A DNA stretch of 64,000 nt, from assembly GCA_003220495.1 (NCBI GenBank), contig QHSP01000017.1, positions 124,001 through 188,000 of the forward strand, in the 5' to 3' direction. Below are positions 53,286 through 60,262 of this stretch, one piece after another. The notes beneath the pieces are model-generated. The model was not told where the DNA came from. It did not search any database and saw nothing but the letters and a program-made list of their open reading frames with translations. The position numbers and the translations under genes were made by a program. This DNA is from Candidatus Rokuibacteriota bacterium (GTDB taxonomy: Bacteria; Methylomirabilota; Methylomirabilia; Rokubacteriales; CSP1-6). Numbering within the stretch: the stretch's first letter is position 1; every line of letters starts with the position of its first letter.

Positions 53286-54161
53286 GTGGGCGGCGCGGTC
53301 GATCTGCACTCGCACACGACCGCGTCCGACGGCACCCTGACGCCGCGCGAGCTCGTACGGCTGGCGGCGCGCCACGGCGTGCGCGTCCTCGCCGTGACCG
53401 ACCACGATTCCACCGGGGGCGTCCGGGAGGCGATGGACGAGGCGCGCAGCCTGGCGTCGCTCGAGATCGTCCCCGGCCTCGAGATCAACTGCGACGTGCC
53501 CGGCGCCGAGATCCACGTGCTCGGCTATTGCCTCGACTGGGAGGCGCCATGGTTTCAGGAGTTCCTCGGCGCCCAGCGCGAGGAGCGACGGCAGCGCGTC
53601 TACCGGATGGCCTCGCGACTCGCGGAGCTCGGCGTGCCGATCGATCCCGATGAGGTCGTCGCCCTCGTGAAGGAGGGCTCCGCCGGCCGTCCGCACGTGG
53701 CGCAGGCGATGGTCGCCCGCGGCCACGTGAAGTCGGTCCGCGAGGCGTTCGACCGCTACCTGTCGCTGAACGGTCCGGCGAACGTGCCGCGCCAGCGGCT
53801 CACGCCCGTCGAGGCCATCCGCATCATCCGCCGCGCGCGCGGCGTGCCGGTGCTCGCTCATCCCGGGCTCGCGAACCGCGACGAGCTGATTCCCGAGCTG
53901 GTCGAGGCCGGGCTCCTGGGCATCGAGGCGTTCTATCCCGAGCACTCGTCGGGGCAGATCACGGCGTATCGAGAGATGTGCTCGCGGCTCGACCTCGTCG
54001 CGACGGGCGGCTCCGACTTCCACGGCCCGCGTGTCGGAGGCGTCCGGCATCCCGGCGTCCAGCCGGTTCCGGAGAGCGCCTGGCAGGAATTGCAACGCCG
54101 ACTCGCGTCGCTCGCCGAGGAGACCCCGAGCGCGTCGCCGGCCCCGCCTCCGATCGCATGA
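53286..54161 (+). CDS. PHP-domain phosphoesterase (YciV/RNase AM-like)
   Basis: 291 aa from GTG. The metal motifs 'VDLHSHTTASDGTLTPREL' (5-23), 'AVTDHDSTGG' (about 37-46), 'PGLEINCDVPGAEIHVLGYC' and 'LAHPGLANRDEL' to 'GGSDFHGPRVGG' cover all PHP blocks. Relatives include TrpH/YciV, which trims 5' ends of rRNA precursors or hydrolyses 3',5'-nucleoside bisphosphates. Metal ligands appear complete, so it should be active. It overlaps the next gene (ATGA). Confidence 0.9.
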   Translation: MGGAVDLHSHTTASDGTLTPRELVRLAARHGVRVLAVTDHDSTGGVREAMDEARSLASLEIVPGLEINCDVPGAEIHVLGYCLDWEAPWFQEFLGAQREERRQRVYRMASRLAELGVPIDPDEVVALVKEGSAGRPHVAQAMVARGHVKSVREAFDRYLSLNGPANVPRQRLTPVEAIRIIRRARGVPVLAHPGLANRDELIPELVEAGLLGIEAFYPEHSSGQITAYREMCSRLDLVATGGSDFHGPRVGGVRHPGVQPVPESAWQELQRRLASLAEETPSASPAPPPIA

Positions 54162-54541
54162 CCGCGACTCAGGCGCAGATCTTCGGCTTCACCGACTGCC
54201 AGGACACGCGCAAGGCGCAGCGCTTTTTCAAGGAGCGGGGCATCGCCGTGCACTTCGTCGACCTGAAGGAACGCCCGGCGGCGCGCGGCGAGCTCAGACG
54301 ATTCGCCGAGAAATTCGGCGCCGGGCCGCTGATCGATCGCGAGGGCGCCTGCTACAAGGCGCTCGGCTTGCGCGTGGCCGGCGACTCGCCCGAGCGCCTG
54401 CTCGAGCGCGCGCTGACCGAGCCGCGTCTGCTCCGCACCCCGCTCGTGCGGTGCGGGGGCCGCGTCGCGGTCGGTCACGCGCCGGAGGCGTGGCAAGAGT
54501 GGGTGGAAACCGCCAAGCAGGGAGGGGGCAAGCCCGCATGA
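54158..54541 (+). CDS. ArsC/Spx-family (YffB-like) protein
   Basis: 127 aa. 'IFGFTDCQDTRKAQRFFKER' (8-27) has the single Cys of the YffB/ArsC-like glutaredoxin fold, here in a C-Q-D-T-R-K setting. 'PLIDREGACYKALGL' and 'TEPRLLRTPLVRCGGRVAVG' complete the family. True arsenate reductases have a C-S/T-K-S-R context, so arsenate reduction is doubtful. Spx-like transcriptional roles need a CXXC or partner surface that is not evident. Confidence 0.82.
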   Translation: MTATQAQIFGFTDCQDTRKAQRFFKERGIAVHFVDLKERPAARGELRRFAEKFGAGPLIDREGACYKALGLRVAGDSPERLLERALTEPRLLRTPLVRCGGRVAVGHAPEAWQEWVETAKQGGGKPA

Positions 54542-55695
54542 CGCCGCGCCCGTTCGCGATCAAGGTGGCCGACGACGTCCTCGCCGACCTGCGCGCCCGG
54601 CTGGAGCGCGTGCGGTGGCCCGACGAGCCCCCGGACGCGGGCTGGCGCTACGGCACGAGCGTCGCGTACATGAAGGAGCTGGTCGAGTACTGGCGCGCAC
54701 GCTACGACTGGCGCGCGCACGAGGCGCGGCTGAACACCCTCCGGCAGTTCACCGTCGAGCTCGATGGGATCGACGTCCACTTCATCCACGAGCCCGGCGT
54801 GGGCCCCAAGCCGATGCCGCTGCTGCTCTCGCACGGCTGGCCCGGATCGATCGTGGAGTTCGAGCGGATCCTGCCGATGCTGACCGATCCCGCGCGCTTC
54901 GGCGGCGACCCGGCGGACGCGTTCACCGTCGTCGCGCCGTCGCTGCCGGGTTACGGGTTTTCCTTCCGCCCCGATCAGGCGCGCTTCGGCGTGGAAGAGA
55001 TCGCCGACGCGTTCGCGCGGCTCATGACCGACGTCCTCGGCTACCGCCGCTTCGCCGCGCAGGGCGGCGACTGGGGCGCCTTCGTCACGTCGCGGCTCGG
55101 CCTGCAGTATCCCGAGCGTCTGGCGGGCATCCACCTGAACCTGCTCGCCGTGCGGCGCGACCCGGCGTTGCCCGACACGCCGACCGACGAGGAACAGACC
55201 TACATCAAGCAGCTCCAGCGCTGGCAGCGAGAGGAAACCGGCTACCAGTGGATCCAGGGCACCCGGCCACAGACGCTCGCCTACGGCCTCACCGACTCGC
55301 CGGTCGGCTTGGCGGCGTGGATCGTCGAGAAGTTCCGGACGTGGAGCGACTGCGGGGGCGACGTCGAGCGGCGCTTCTCGAAGGACACCCTGCTCACCAA
55401 CGTGATGCTCTACTGGGTCACCGGTGCGATCAATTCCTCGTTCTGGCCGTACTACGCCCGCTTCCATCGCCCGTGGCCCATCCCGGACGGCAAGCGGATC
55501 ACCGTGCCCACGGCCTACGCCGCGTTTCCGCGCGAGATCCTGCTGCCGCCCCGGGCCTGGGCCGAGCGCAGCTACAACATCCAGCGCTGGACCGTCATGC
55601 CGGCCGGCGGCCACTTCGCCGCCCTCGAAGAGCCCGAAGCTCTGGCCGCCGACGTCCGCGCCTTCTTCCGCCCTCTCCGCCGGGAGACGAGCTAG
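54538..55695 (+). CDS. Epoxide hydrolase (EHN domain alpha/beta hydrolase)
   Basis: 385 aa. An N-terminal EHN segment ('FAIKVADDVLADLRARLERV' to 'WPDEPPDAGWRYGT') precedes the alpha/beta fold. 'SHGWPGSIVEFERILPML' (oxyanion HGWPG), nucleophile Asp in 'AQGGDWGAFVTSRL', 'YGFSF' and the His in 'AGGHFAALEEPEAL' match microsomal-type epoxide hydrolases. It opens epoxides or, in some members, related ethers; the real substrate is unknown. Its stop shares the tetranucleotide CTAG with the stop of the opposite gene. Confidence 0.92.
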   Translation: MTPRPFAIKVADDVLADLRARLERVRWPDEPPDAGWRYGTSVAYMKELVEYWRARYDWRAHEARLNTLRQFTVELDGIDVHFIHEPGVGPKPMPLLLSHGWPGSIVEFERILPMLTDPARFGGDPADAFTVVAPSLPGYGFSFRPDQARFGVEEIADAFARLMTDVLGYRRFAAQGGDWGAFVTSRLGLQYPERLAGIHLNLLAVRRDPALPDTPTDEEQTYIKQLQRWQREETGYQWIQGTRPQTLAYGLTDSPVGLAAWIVEKFRTWSDCGGDVERRFSKDTLLTNVMLYWVTGAINSSFWPYYARFHRPWPIPDGKRITVPTAYAAFPREILLPPRAWAERSYNIQRWTVMPAGGHFAALEEPEALAADVRAFFRPLRRETS

Positions 55696-56078
55696 CCGAT
55701 CAGACGACGAGCCTTGGCGGCATTGCCGACGGTGATGACGACCGTGGCCCCGCCGCGTCCCGCGGTCGTCGCGTAGGCCGACTTGATGTTGACTCGCGCC
55801 TTCGCCAGCTTCTCGGTGATCCGCGCGAGCGCTCCGGGCTTGTTGCTGAGCCGCTTCGCGAACGCGACCTCCTCGACGAAGCGCACGCGCGCCTTGCGGA
55901 GCGCGCGCTTGGCGAGGGTCGGCTTGTTCACGACTATCCGGATCTTGCCGCGCCCGGCCGCTTCGGCCGCCGAGAGCGAGAGGATGTTCACCTTGGCGTC
56001 GGCCAGGGCGCGGCTGATACCGGCCAGAACGCCGGTTTTGGACCGGAGCGTCAGGACGAGCTGGGTTGTCTTGGGCAT
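55692..56078 (-). CDS. Tandem ACT-domain protein
   Basis: 128 aa made almost only of two ACT-like units: residues 3-66 ('TQLVLTLRSKTGVLAGISRA', 'VNILSLSAAEAAGRGKIRIV') and 68-128 ('FVEEVAFAKRLSNKPGALAR', 'VNIKSAYATTAGRGGATVVI'). Stand-alone double-ACT proteins bind small ligands such as amino acids and act as sensors. The protein is basic (many Arg/Lys), which is unusual for ACT sensors and hints at nucleic-acid or acidic-partner contact. An AGGAGACG ribosome-binding site precedes the ATG at 56078. Confidence 0.82.
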   Translation of the reverse strand: MPKTTQLVLTLRSKTGVLAGISRALADAKVNILSLSAAEAAGRGKIRIVVNKPTLAKRALRKARVRFVEEVAFAKRLSNKPGALARITEKLAKARVNIKSAYATTAGRGGATVVITVGNAAKARRLIG

Positions 56079-56116
56079 CGTGCGTCTCCTTTTCCTACCT
56101 CAGTGAGCTGCACGTC

Positions 56117-57097
56117 TCAGCGCGTGTAAGCGGGAAATACGCGCTGCACGCACTCCGGGTCGTTGATCGCCAGCATCCCGCCGACGAGGCGGCGCGCGGC
56201 GCCGCGCACGACCACGAACGTGATGCGCGCCGTCGCGACGACGTGACCGCCGGCGCGCGCGACGATTTCGGTCTCCTGGTAGCGCGGGTCCTCGTTGCGC
56301 GGGCGCACCGAGGCCCGGGCGGCGCTCACCGTGACGGGCGCATCGAACGGGGCGGGTTGGTGGAGGGCGACGCGGAGCTCCGTCGTCATTCCCGATTCGC
56401 CCGTGGCCAACGCGCCGAGCCAGAACGCGGCCTCGTCGAGCAACGTCGTCAGCGCGGCAGGCGCGAGCGAGCCGTCGTCCCTCCGAAACGGCGCGCGCGG
56501 CTGCCACGTCCCACGAACCGTGTCGGCGTCGAACGCGAGGCGTGCGCGAAGCCCGACCGCGTTCTCGGTCCCGCACGCAAAGCACGCACGCGAGACCGGC
56601 AGTGGATACGCGCCTCGCGCGGCGTCGTCGTCGTCGGCCGGGCGGGGGCGGGGTGGCTCCGCGGGGACCACGCCAGCCACTTCGCTCGAGACCAGTGCCG
56701 TCACGTCTCGTCGGTTCGACCCTGACAACACGGGTCTTAGCGGAGCCACCCCACCCCCGCCCGGCCGACTTGGCGCGGCGGTGACCGCATCCGTTGCCTG
56801 CGGCGCGACGCGACCTTCGACGAGGACACTGCCTCCGGCCTCGGAGAGGACGAAGGTGTCGGCCGAGTTTTCGCGCGCGCGGAGCAAGGTCAGCGGGAGG
56901 GCGAGCGGGACGCGGCGGCGGTAGAGGCCCGAGACCTCGCGTGGCGCGGTCACGCTCGAGAGCGCGTCGAACACGGCGAGCACCGAGCCGCCGTGCGCGG
57001 TGTCGGGGAGACCCTGGAGAGCGGGGTCGAGGGTGAGGATCAGATCGCGGCCGCTAACCTCCAGAGCGTGACGAAGCACGGCATCAATAGTGGTCAT
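56117..57097 (-). CDS. Double-HotDog (thioesterase/dehydratase-like) protein with an inserted palindrome-encoded linker
   Basis: 326 aa. The N-terminal HotDog is about 8-98, with 'DPALQGLPDTAHGGSVLAVF' (HGG) and 'VSGLYRRRVPLALPLTLL'. The C-terminal HotDog begins 'ACFACGTENAVGLRARLAFD' (about 171-190), followed by 'LTTLLDEAAFWLG' (conserved Asp/Glu). The linker, about 110-157, is low-complexity (PGGGGVAPL, RPRPADDDD). It is encoded by the inverted-repeat element 56633-56769, so it arose by in-frame insertion. The fold resembles tandem acyl-CoA thioesterases, but no confident active site is claimed. Its start is 14 bp from the divergent MFS gene. Confidence 0.8.
   Translation of the reverse strand: MTTIDAVLRHALEVSGRDLILTLDPALQGLPDTAHGGSVLAVFDALSSVTAPREVSGLYRRRVPLALPLTLLRARENSADTFVLSEAGGSVLVEGRVAPQATDAVTAAPSRPGGGGVAPLRPVLSGSNRRDVTALVSSEVAGVVPAEPPRPRPADDDDAARGAYPLPVSRACFACGTENAVGLRARLAFDADTVRGTWQPRAPFRRDDGSLAPAALTTLLDEAAFWLGALATGESGMTTELRVALHQPAPFDAPVTVSAARASVRPRNEDPRYQETEIVARAGGHVVATARITFVVVRGAARRLVGGMLAINDPECVQRVFPAYTR
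56633..56769. repeat. Palindromic element inside a coding sequence (element 3)
   Basis: Left arm 56633-56662 and right arm 56740-56769 are reverse complements over 30 bp with one mismatch, around a 77-bp centre. It is built like elements at 528 and 31282 but with different arm sequence. It falls in the linker of a two-domain protein and keeps the reading frame open, so translation passes through a potentially strong hairpin. Arms are very rich in G/C runs. Confidence 0.92.
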
Positions 57098-57099
57098 GA

Positions 57100-57105
57100 G
57101 ATAAT
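57100..57105 (+). promoter_or_regulatory. Candidate -10 (GATAAT) giving a leaderless MFS transcript
   Basis: GATAAT ends 6 nt before the GTG at 57112, so a +1 at the usual distance falls on the start codon. There is no Shine-Dalgarno in the 14-bp gap between the two divergent starts (57097 and 57112). The AT-rich stretch ATAATTTTTG is exceptional in this GC-rich window. Confidence 0.4.
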
Positions 57106-57111
57106 TTTTGA

Positions 57112-58293
57112 GTGTCGCCGCCCATTTTAGCCGACAAGGCTTTTGTTCGGGCGACGATCACCAACTTCTTTTTCTTCTTCAGCCTCAACTGCTTCATCCT
57201 CCTGCCGCTCTACATCGAGGGCAGCGGCGGGACCGAAGTCGAGATCGGCCTGGTCATGGGTCTCTACAACGCGATCGGCATCCTCTGCCAGCCGCTCGTG
57301 GGCCCGCTGGTCGACGCGTTCGGACGGCGGCGCTTCATGCTCACCGGCGCGGGCCTCGTGATCGGCGCGGCGCTCCTGGCCACGACGATGCCGTCGATCC
57401 CGCTGCTCGCTCTCGTGCGCGGCCTGCAGGGGATCGGCTTCTCCGCCTTCTTCGTGGCGAACTACTCGTACGTGCTGGACCTGACTCCGCCCTCCCGTCG
57501 GGGCTGGGCGCTCGGCATCTACGGCGTCGCCGGGCTCGTGGCGACCGCCATCGCGCCGCTCGTGGGGGAAGCGGTGGTCCGCCGGATGGGATTTCGTCCG
57601 CTCTTCGTCCTGTCCGCGGCGATGGCGGTCGTCGCGGCGGGATACGTCTGGAGCCTGCCGCGCGGGCGGCCGGGCGCGCCGCTGCCGGTCGCGGGCTCCC
57701 TGTGGGAGCGCGGCGGGCTCGACGAGCTCCGCCATCGCCACATGGCGGTCACGCTCTTCTTCGGTCTCGGCGCCGGCACGATCTTCGTCTTCGTGCCGAC
57801 CTTCGCCGATAGCCTCGGGGTGGAGACCCTCGCGCTGTTCTACACGGCCTTCGCCGTCGCCGCGATCGGCGTGCGAGTCTTCGGCGGCCGCCTGATCGAC
57901 ACCCATGGGCGGCGGGCGGTGATCGTGCCGTCGATGTTCGTGCAGGCCGGCGCGACCGCGCTGCTCGCGCTGCTCGGCTTCGTGGTCACCCGTACGAGCC
58001 TCACGCCGGTGGTCCCGGTGCTGTTCGTGATCGGATTGATGTCGGGCAGCGCGCACGGCCTGCTCTATCCGGGACTGGCGGCGATGGTGACCGACCACGC
58101 GCCGGAGACACGGCGCGGGGTCGTCGTCGCGATGTTCAGCGCGGTCTTCCTGGTCGGGCAGACGGCGGGCTCGTTCGCGTTCGGCTACATCACGCACGCC
58201 ATCGGCTACCGATTCATGTGGATGATGCTCGCCTCGTTCATGCTGCTCGGCGCAGCGCTCAGCATGCGGCTGGTCGAGCGTCGCACCACCTGA
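57112..58293 (+). CDS. Major facilitator superfamily transporter
   Basis: 393 aa from GTG, twelve predicted membrane segments. Motif A-like 'GPLVDAFGRRRFMLTGAGLV' follows helix 2, and a second copy is 'GRLIDTHGRRAVIVPSMFV' in the C-half. 'GIGFSAFFVANYSYVLDLTP' marks helix 4. It has no large domains and probably exports a small molecule; the substrate is unknown. Divergent from the double-HotDog gene with 14 bp between starts, so it is probably from a leaderless promoter. Confidence 0.9.
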   Translation: MSPPILADKAFVRATITNFFFFFSLNCFILLPLYIEGSGGTEVEIGLVMGLYNAIGILCQPLVGPLVDAFGRRRFMLTGAGLVIGAALLATTMPSIPLLALVRGLQGIGFSAFFVANYSYVLDLTPPSRRGWALGIYGVAGLVATAIAPLVGEAVVRRMGFRPLFVLSAAMAVVAAGYVWSLPRGRPGAPLPVAGSLWERGGLDELRHRHMAVTLFFGLGAGTIFVFVPTFADSLGVETLALFYTAFAVAAIGVRVFGGRLIDTHGRRAVIVPSMFVQAGATALLALLGFVVTRTSLTPVVPVLFVIGLMSGSAHGLLYPGLAAMVTDHAPETRRGVVVAMFSAVFLVGQTAGSFAFGYITHAIGYRFMWMMLASFMLLGAALSMRLVERRTT

Positions 58294-58303
58294 CGGGCGG
58301 CGC

Positions 58304-58309
58304 TATACT
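58304..58309 (+). promoter_or_regulatory. Candidate -10 (TATACT) for the nuclease-domain gene
   Basis: TATACT at 58304-58309 just beyond the MFS stop (58293). The expected transcript start is near 58316, giving a leader of about 25 nt with an AGGAGCC ribosome-binding site (58331-58337) before the ATG at 58341. It would lead the run of seven genes ending at the right edge. Confidence 0.4.
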
Positions 58310-58340
58310 GGCTCTCACCGTTGCGGGAACAGGAGCCGGC

Positions 58341-58880
58341 ATGAATACGAGCGTCCGGATCGGCGTGATCGGCCTGTTGATCGTCGCAGTCCTCGGCGTG
58401 CCCGAGCGCGCCGACGTCGCCCCGGACCGGCAGGACGTGGTCCCGCCGAAGCCCACCGGCGCCCAGGAGGTCGACGTCGTCGCCGTCATGGTCGATCAGA
58501 ATACCCAGCAGCCGACGGTCCTGCTGCAGGGCAAGCGCGACCGTCGCTCCGTCGCCCTCGCGATCGGATTGGCCGAAGCGACCGGGATCGCCGTCCCGCT
58601 CCAGGGCGTGACGCCGCCGCGGCCGCTCACGCACGATCTGTTCCTGACACTCTTCGGCCGGCTCAAGGTGACGCTCACGCGCGTCGTCATCACCGATCTG
58701 CGCGACGACATCTTCTACGCGATCGTCTATCTGAACGCGGGCGGGCCCGAGCTCCAGCTCGACGCGCGCCCGTCGGACGCGATCGCGCTGGCGATCCGCG
58801 CGAAGGTGCCGGTGCTGGTCGAGGAGCGTGTCTTCGACAAGGCCGGCGGCAACGCGCCGCCGCGGCGTCCGTCGATCTGA
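58341..58880 (+). CDS. Bifunctional nuclease (BFN/DUF151) domain protein with a signal-like N-terminus
   Basis: 179 aa. An N-terminal hydrophobic stretch (5-20, 'VRIGVIGLLIVAVLGV') suggests export or anchoring. The BFN domain (about 45-165) contains 'VLLQGKRDRRSVALAIGLAE' (60-79), 'GVTPPRPLTHDLFLTLFGRL' and 'LDARPSDAIALAIRAKVPVL', the core blocks of the family. BFN proteins of plants and some bacteria have been reported to degrade RNA and DNA, but this is not certain for bacterial members. Followed 4 nt later by an AAA ATPase. Confidence 0.85.
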   Translation: MNTSVRIGVIGLLIVAVLGVPERADVAPDRQDVVPPKPTGAQEVDVVAVMVDQNTQQPTVLLQGKRDRRSVALAIGLAEATGIAVPLQGVTPPRPLTHDLFLTLFGRLKVTLTRVVITDLRDDIFYAIVYLNAGGPELQLDARPSDAIALAIRAKVPVLVEERVFDKAGGNAPPRRPSI

Positions 58881-58884
58881 CGCC

Positions 58885-59826
58885 ATGGCCGACCCGGAGC
58901 GGACGGAGAAGGAGTGGGCGCTCCAGCGGCGTCTCGAAGACGTCTTCGTCAAGCTGGGTGAAAAGTACGGGGACCTGACCGGCCGGGTCGAGACGAAGAT
59001 CAAGTCGACGATCACCTTCGACGACGTCGGCGGGCTCCGCGAGGCCAAGACCATCCTCAAGGGATTCGCCCTCGCGCTCACCGAGCCCGACCTCTACCGG
59101 CAATGGGGCATCGAGCCGCCGAAGGGCATGCTCCTCTACGGCCCGCCCGGCACCGGAAAATCCAAGCTCGCCCAGGCGCTCGCGACGACGTCGGGCGCGA
59201 TCTTCTACCACCTGAAGCTGATGAACCTCACCTCGAAGTTCGCCGCCAACACCGGCGATCTGATGCAGGAGATCTTGAAAATCGCGATGGGCGAGGGGCC
59301 GGCGGTGCTGTTCCTGGACGAGGCCGAGGCGCTCTCGCTCGACCACCTGCTGCCGCCGCCTCAGGCGCGGGAGGCGAGCGCTCGGCTGGTCGCGGCCCTC
59401 TGCGAGAAGCTCGACGGGATGAGCACGACCGAGCGCATCCTCGTGGTGGCGTCGACCACCCACACCGACGCGCTCGACCCCGCGCTGGTCGCGCCGGGGC
59501 GTCTCGACCACCTCATCGAGATCCCGCTCCCGGATCCGGCGGCCCAGCGCGAGATCCTGGAGCTGATCCGTCTGCGGACGGAGAAAACGGCGGGGCGTCC
59601 TCTCTTCGAGAAGATCGACTACGACAAGATCCTGCCGGTCATGGGCGGCATGAGCGGCGCCGACCTCTCGGTGATCGTGCGGCGCGCGCTCGAGGTGAAG
59701 GTGCGCGCCGCGGCCGAGCGTCCGGGCGCCTCGCCCGTCTCCACCGAGGACTTGCTGGACGCGATCGACAGCTACAAGGGCGTGCGGGGGGTCGTGGAGA
59801 AGATCCGCTACGGCCAGTATCTGTGA
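58885..59826 (+). CDS. AAA-family ATPase (Cdc48/spastin-type single domain)
   Basis: 313 aa. About 45 N-terminal residues (helical, 'ALQRRLEDVFVKLGEKYGDL') precede one AAA module. 'DDVGGLREAKTILKG' begins it. Walker A is 'GPPGTGKSKLAQAL', Walker B 'VLFLDEAEAL' (DE, active), and the second region of homology is 'TDALDPALVAPGRLDH'. Usual members have RPGRFD there; here the first Arg is Ala, while the Arg before Leu-Asp remains, which could alter trans-activation. C-terminal helices follow ('GMSGADLSVIVRRALEV'). It could remodel a partner made by neighbouring genes. The GTG of the next gene overlaps its stop (GTGA). Confidence 0.86.
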   Translation: MADPERTEKEWALQRRLEDVFVKLGEKYGDLTGRVETKIKSTITFDDVGGLREAKTILKGFALALTEPDLYRQWGIEPPKGMLLYGPPGTGKSKLAQALATTSGAIFYHLKLMNLTSKFAANTGDLMQEILKIAMGEGPAVLFLDEAEALSLDHLLPPPQAREASARLVAALCEKLDGMSTTERILVVASTTHTDALDPALVAPGRLDHLIEIPLPDPAAQREILELIRLRTEKTAGRPLFEKIDYDKILPVMGGMSGADLSVIVRRALEVKVRAAAERPGASPVSTEDLLDAIDSYKGVRGVVEKIRYGQYL

Positions 59827-60227
59827 TCGCGTCCACGAAGATTCGCGTCCGCTACAAGGACACGGATTGCATGAAGGTCGTCTACTACGGCAACTACCTC
59901 ACCTACTTCGAGGTGGGTCGCGTCGAGTTCCTCCGCCAGCAGGGGCTCGCGATGTCTCACGTCGATCGGCAGATCCACCTGCCGGTCGTGGAGGCGCTGG
60001 TCCGCTATCGCAAGCCGGCGCGGCTCGACGACCTGCTCGAGGTGCGGTGCTGGGTGAGCGAGCGCCGGCGGGCGAGCTTTCGCTTCGCGTACGAGATCCT
60101 CAACGAGGAGGGCGAGCCGGTCGCCACCGGGTCCACGCTCCACGCGTGCCTGGACCCGGCGACGAGCGAGATGGTCGCCGTGCCGTCCTGGCTCCTTGAG
60201 CGCATGCCGGTCGTGGAGTCGAAGTAA
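59823..60227 (+). CDS. YbgC/FadM-type acyl-CoA thioesterase (4-hydroxybenzoyl-CoA thioesterase family)
   Basis: 134-aa single HotDog from GTG. 'VRYKDTDCMKVVYYGNYLTY' with 'FEVGRVEFL' (8-36) carries the family Asp-x-Asp and VYYxxY motifs; the Asp is the usual catalytic residue. It hydrolyses acyl-CoA or acyl-ACP of unknown chain length. It is coupled to the AAA gene, an arrangement without obvious metabolic logic. Confidence 0.9.
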   Translation: MIASTKIRVRYKDTDCMKVVYYGNYLTYFEVGRVEFLRQQGLAMSHVDRQIHLPVVEALVRYRKPARLDDLLEVRCWVSERRRASFRFAYEILNEEGEPVATGSTLHACLDPATSEMVAVPSWLLERMPVVESK

Positions 60228-60241
60228 GCGGCCGGCCGTTG

Positions 60242-60247
60242 TATACT
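60242..60247 (+). promoter_or_regulatory. Candidate -10 (TATACT) of the GldA-like gene
   Basis: TATACT ends 15 nt before the ATG at 60263. The predicted leader is about 9 nt and has no Shine-Dalgarno, close to leaderless. The -35 position is not recognisable. It would let the ABC operon be transcribed separately from the AAA/thioesterase pair. Confidence 0.35.
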
Positions 60248-60262
60248 TCGTAACCGGCCTCG

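Noticed and set aside
54158-54541. Arsenate reductase (arsC)
   Set aside because: The active-site context is CQDTRK rather than the arsenate-reductase C-T/S-K-S-R, and there are no arsenic-resistance genes nearby.
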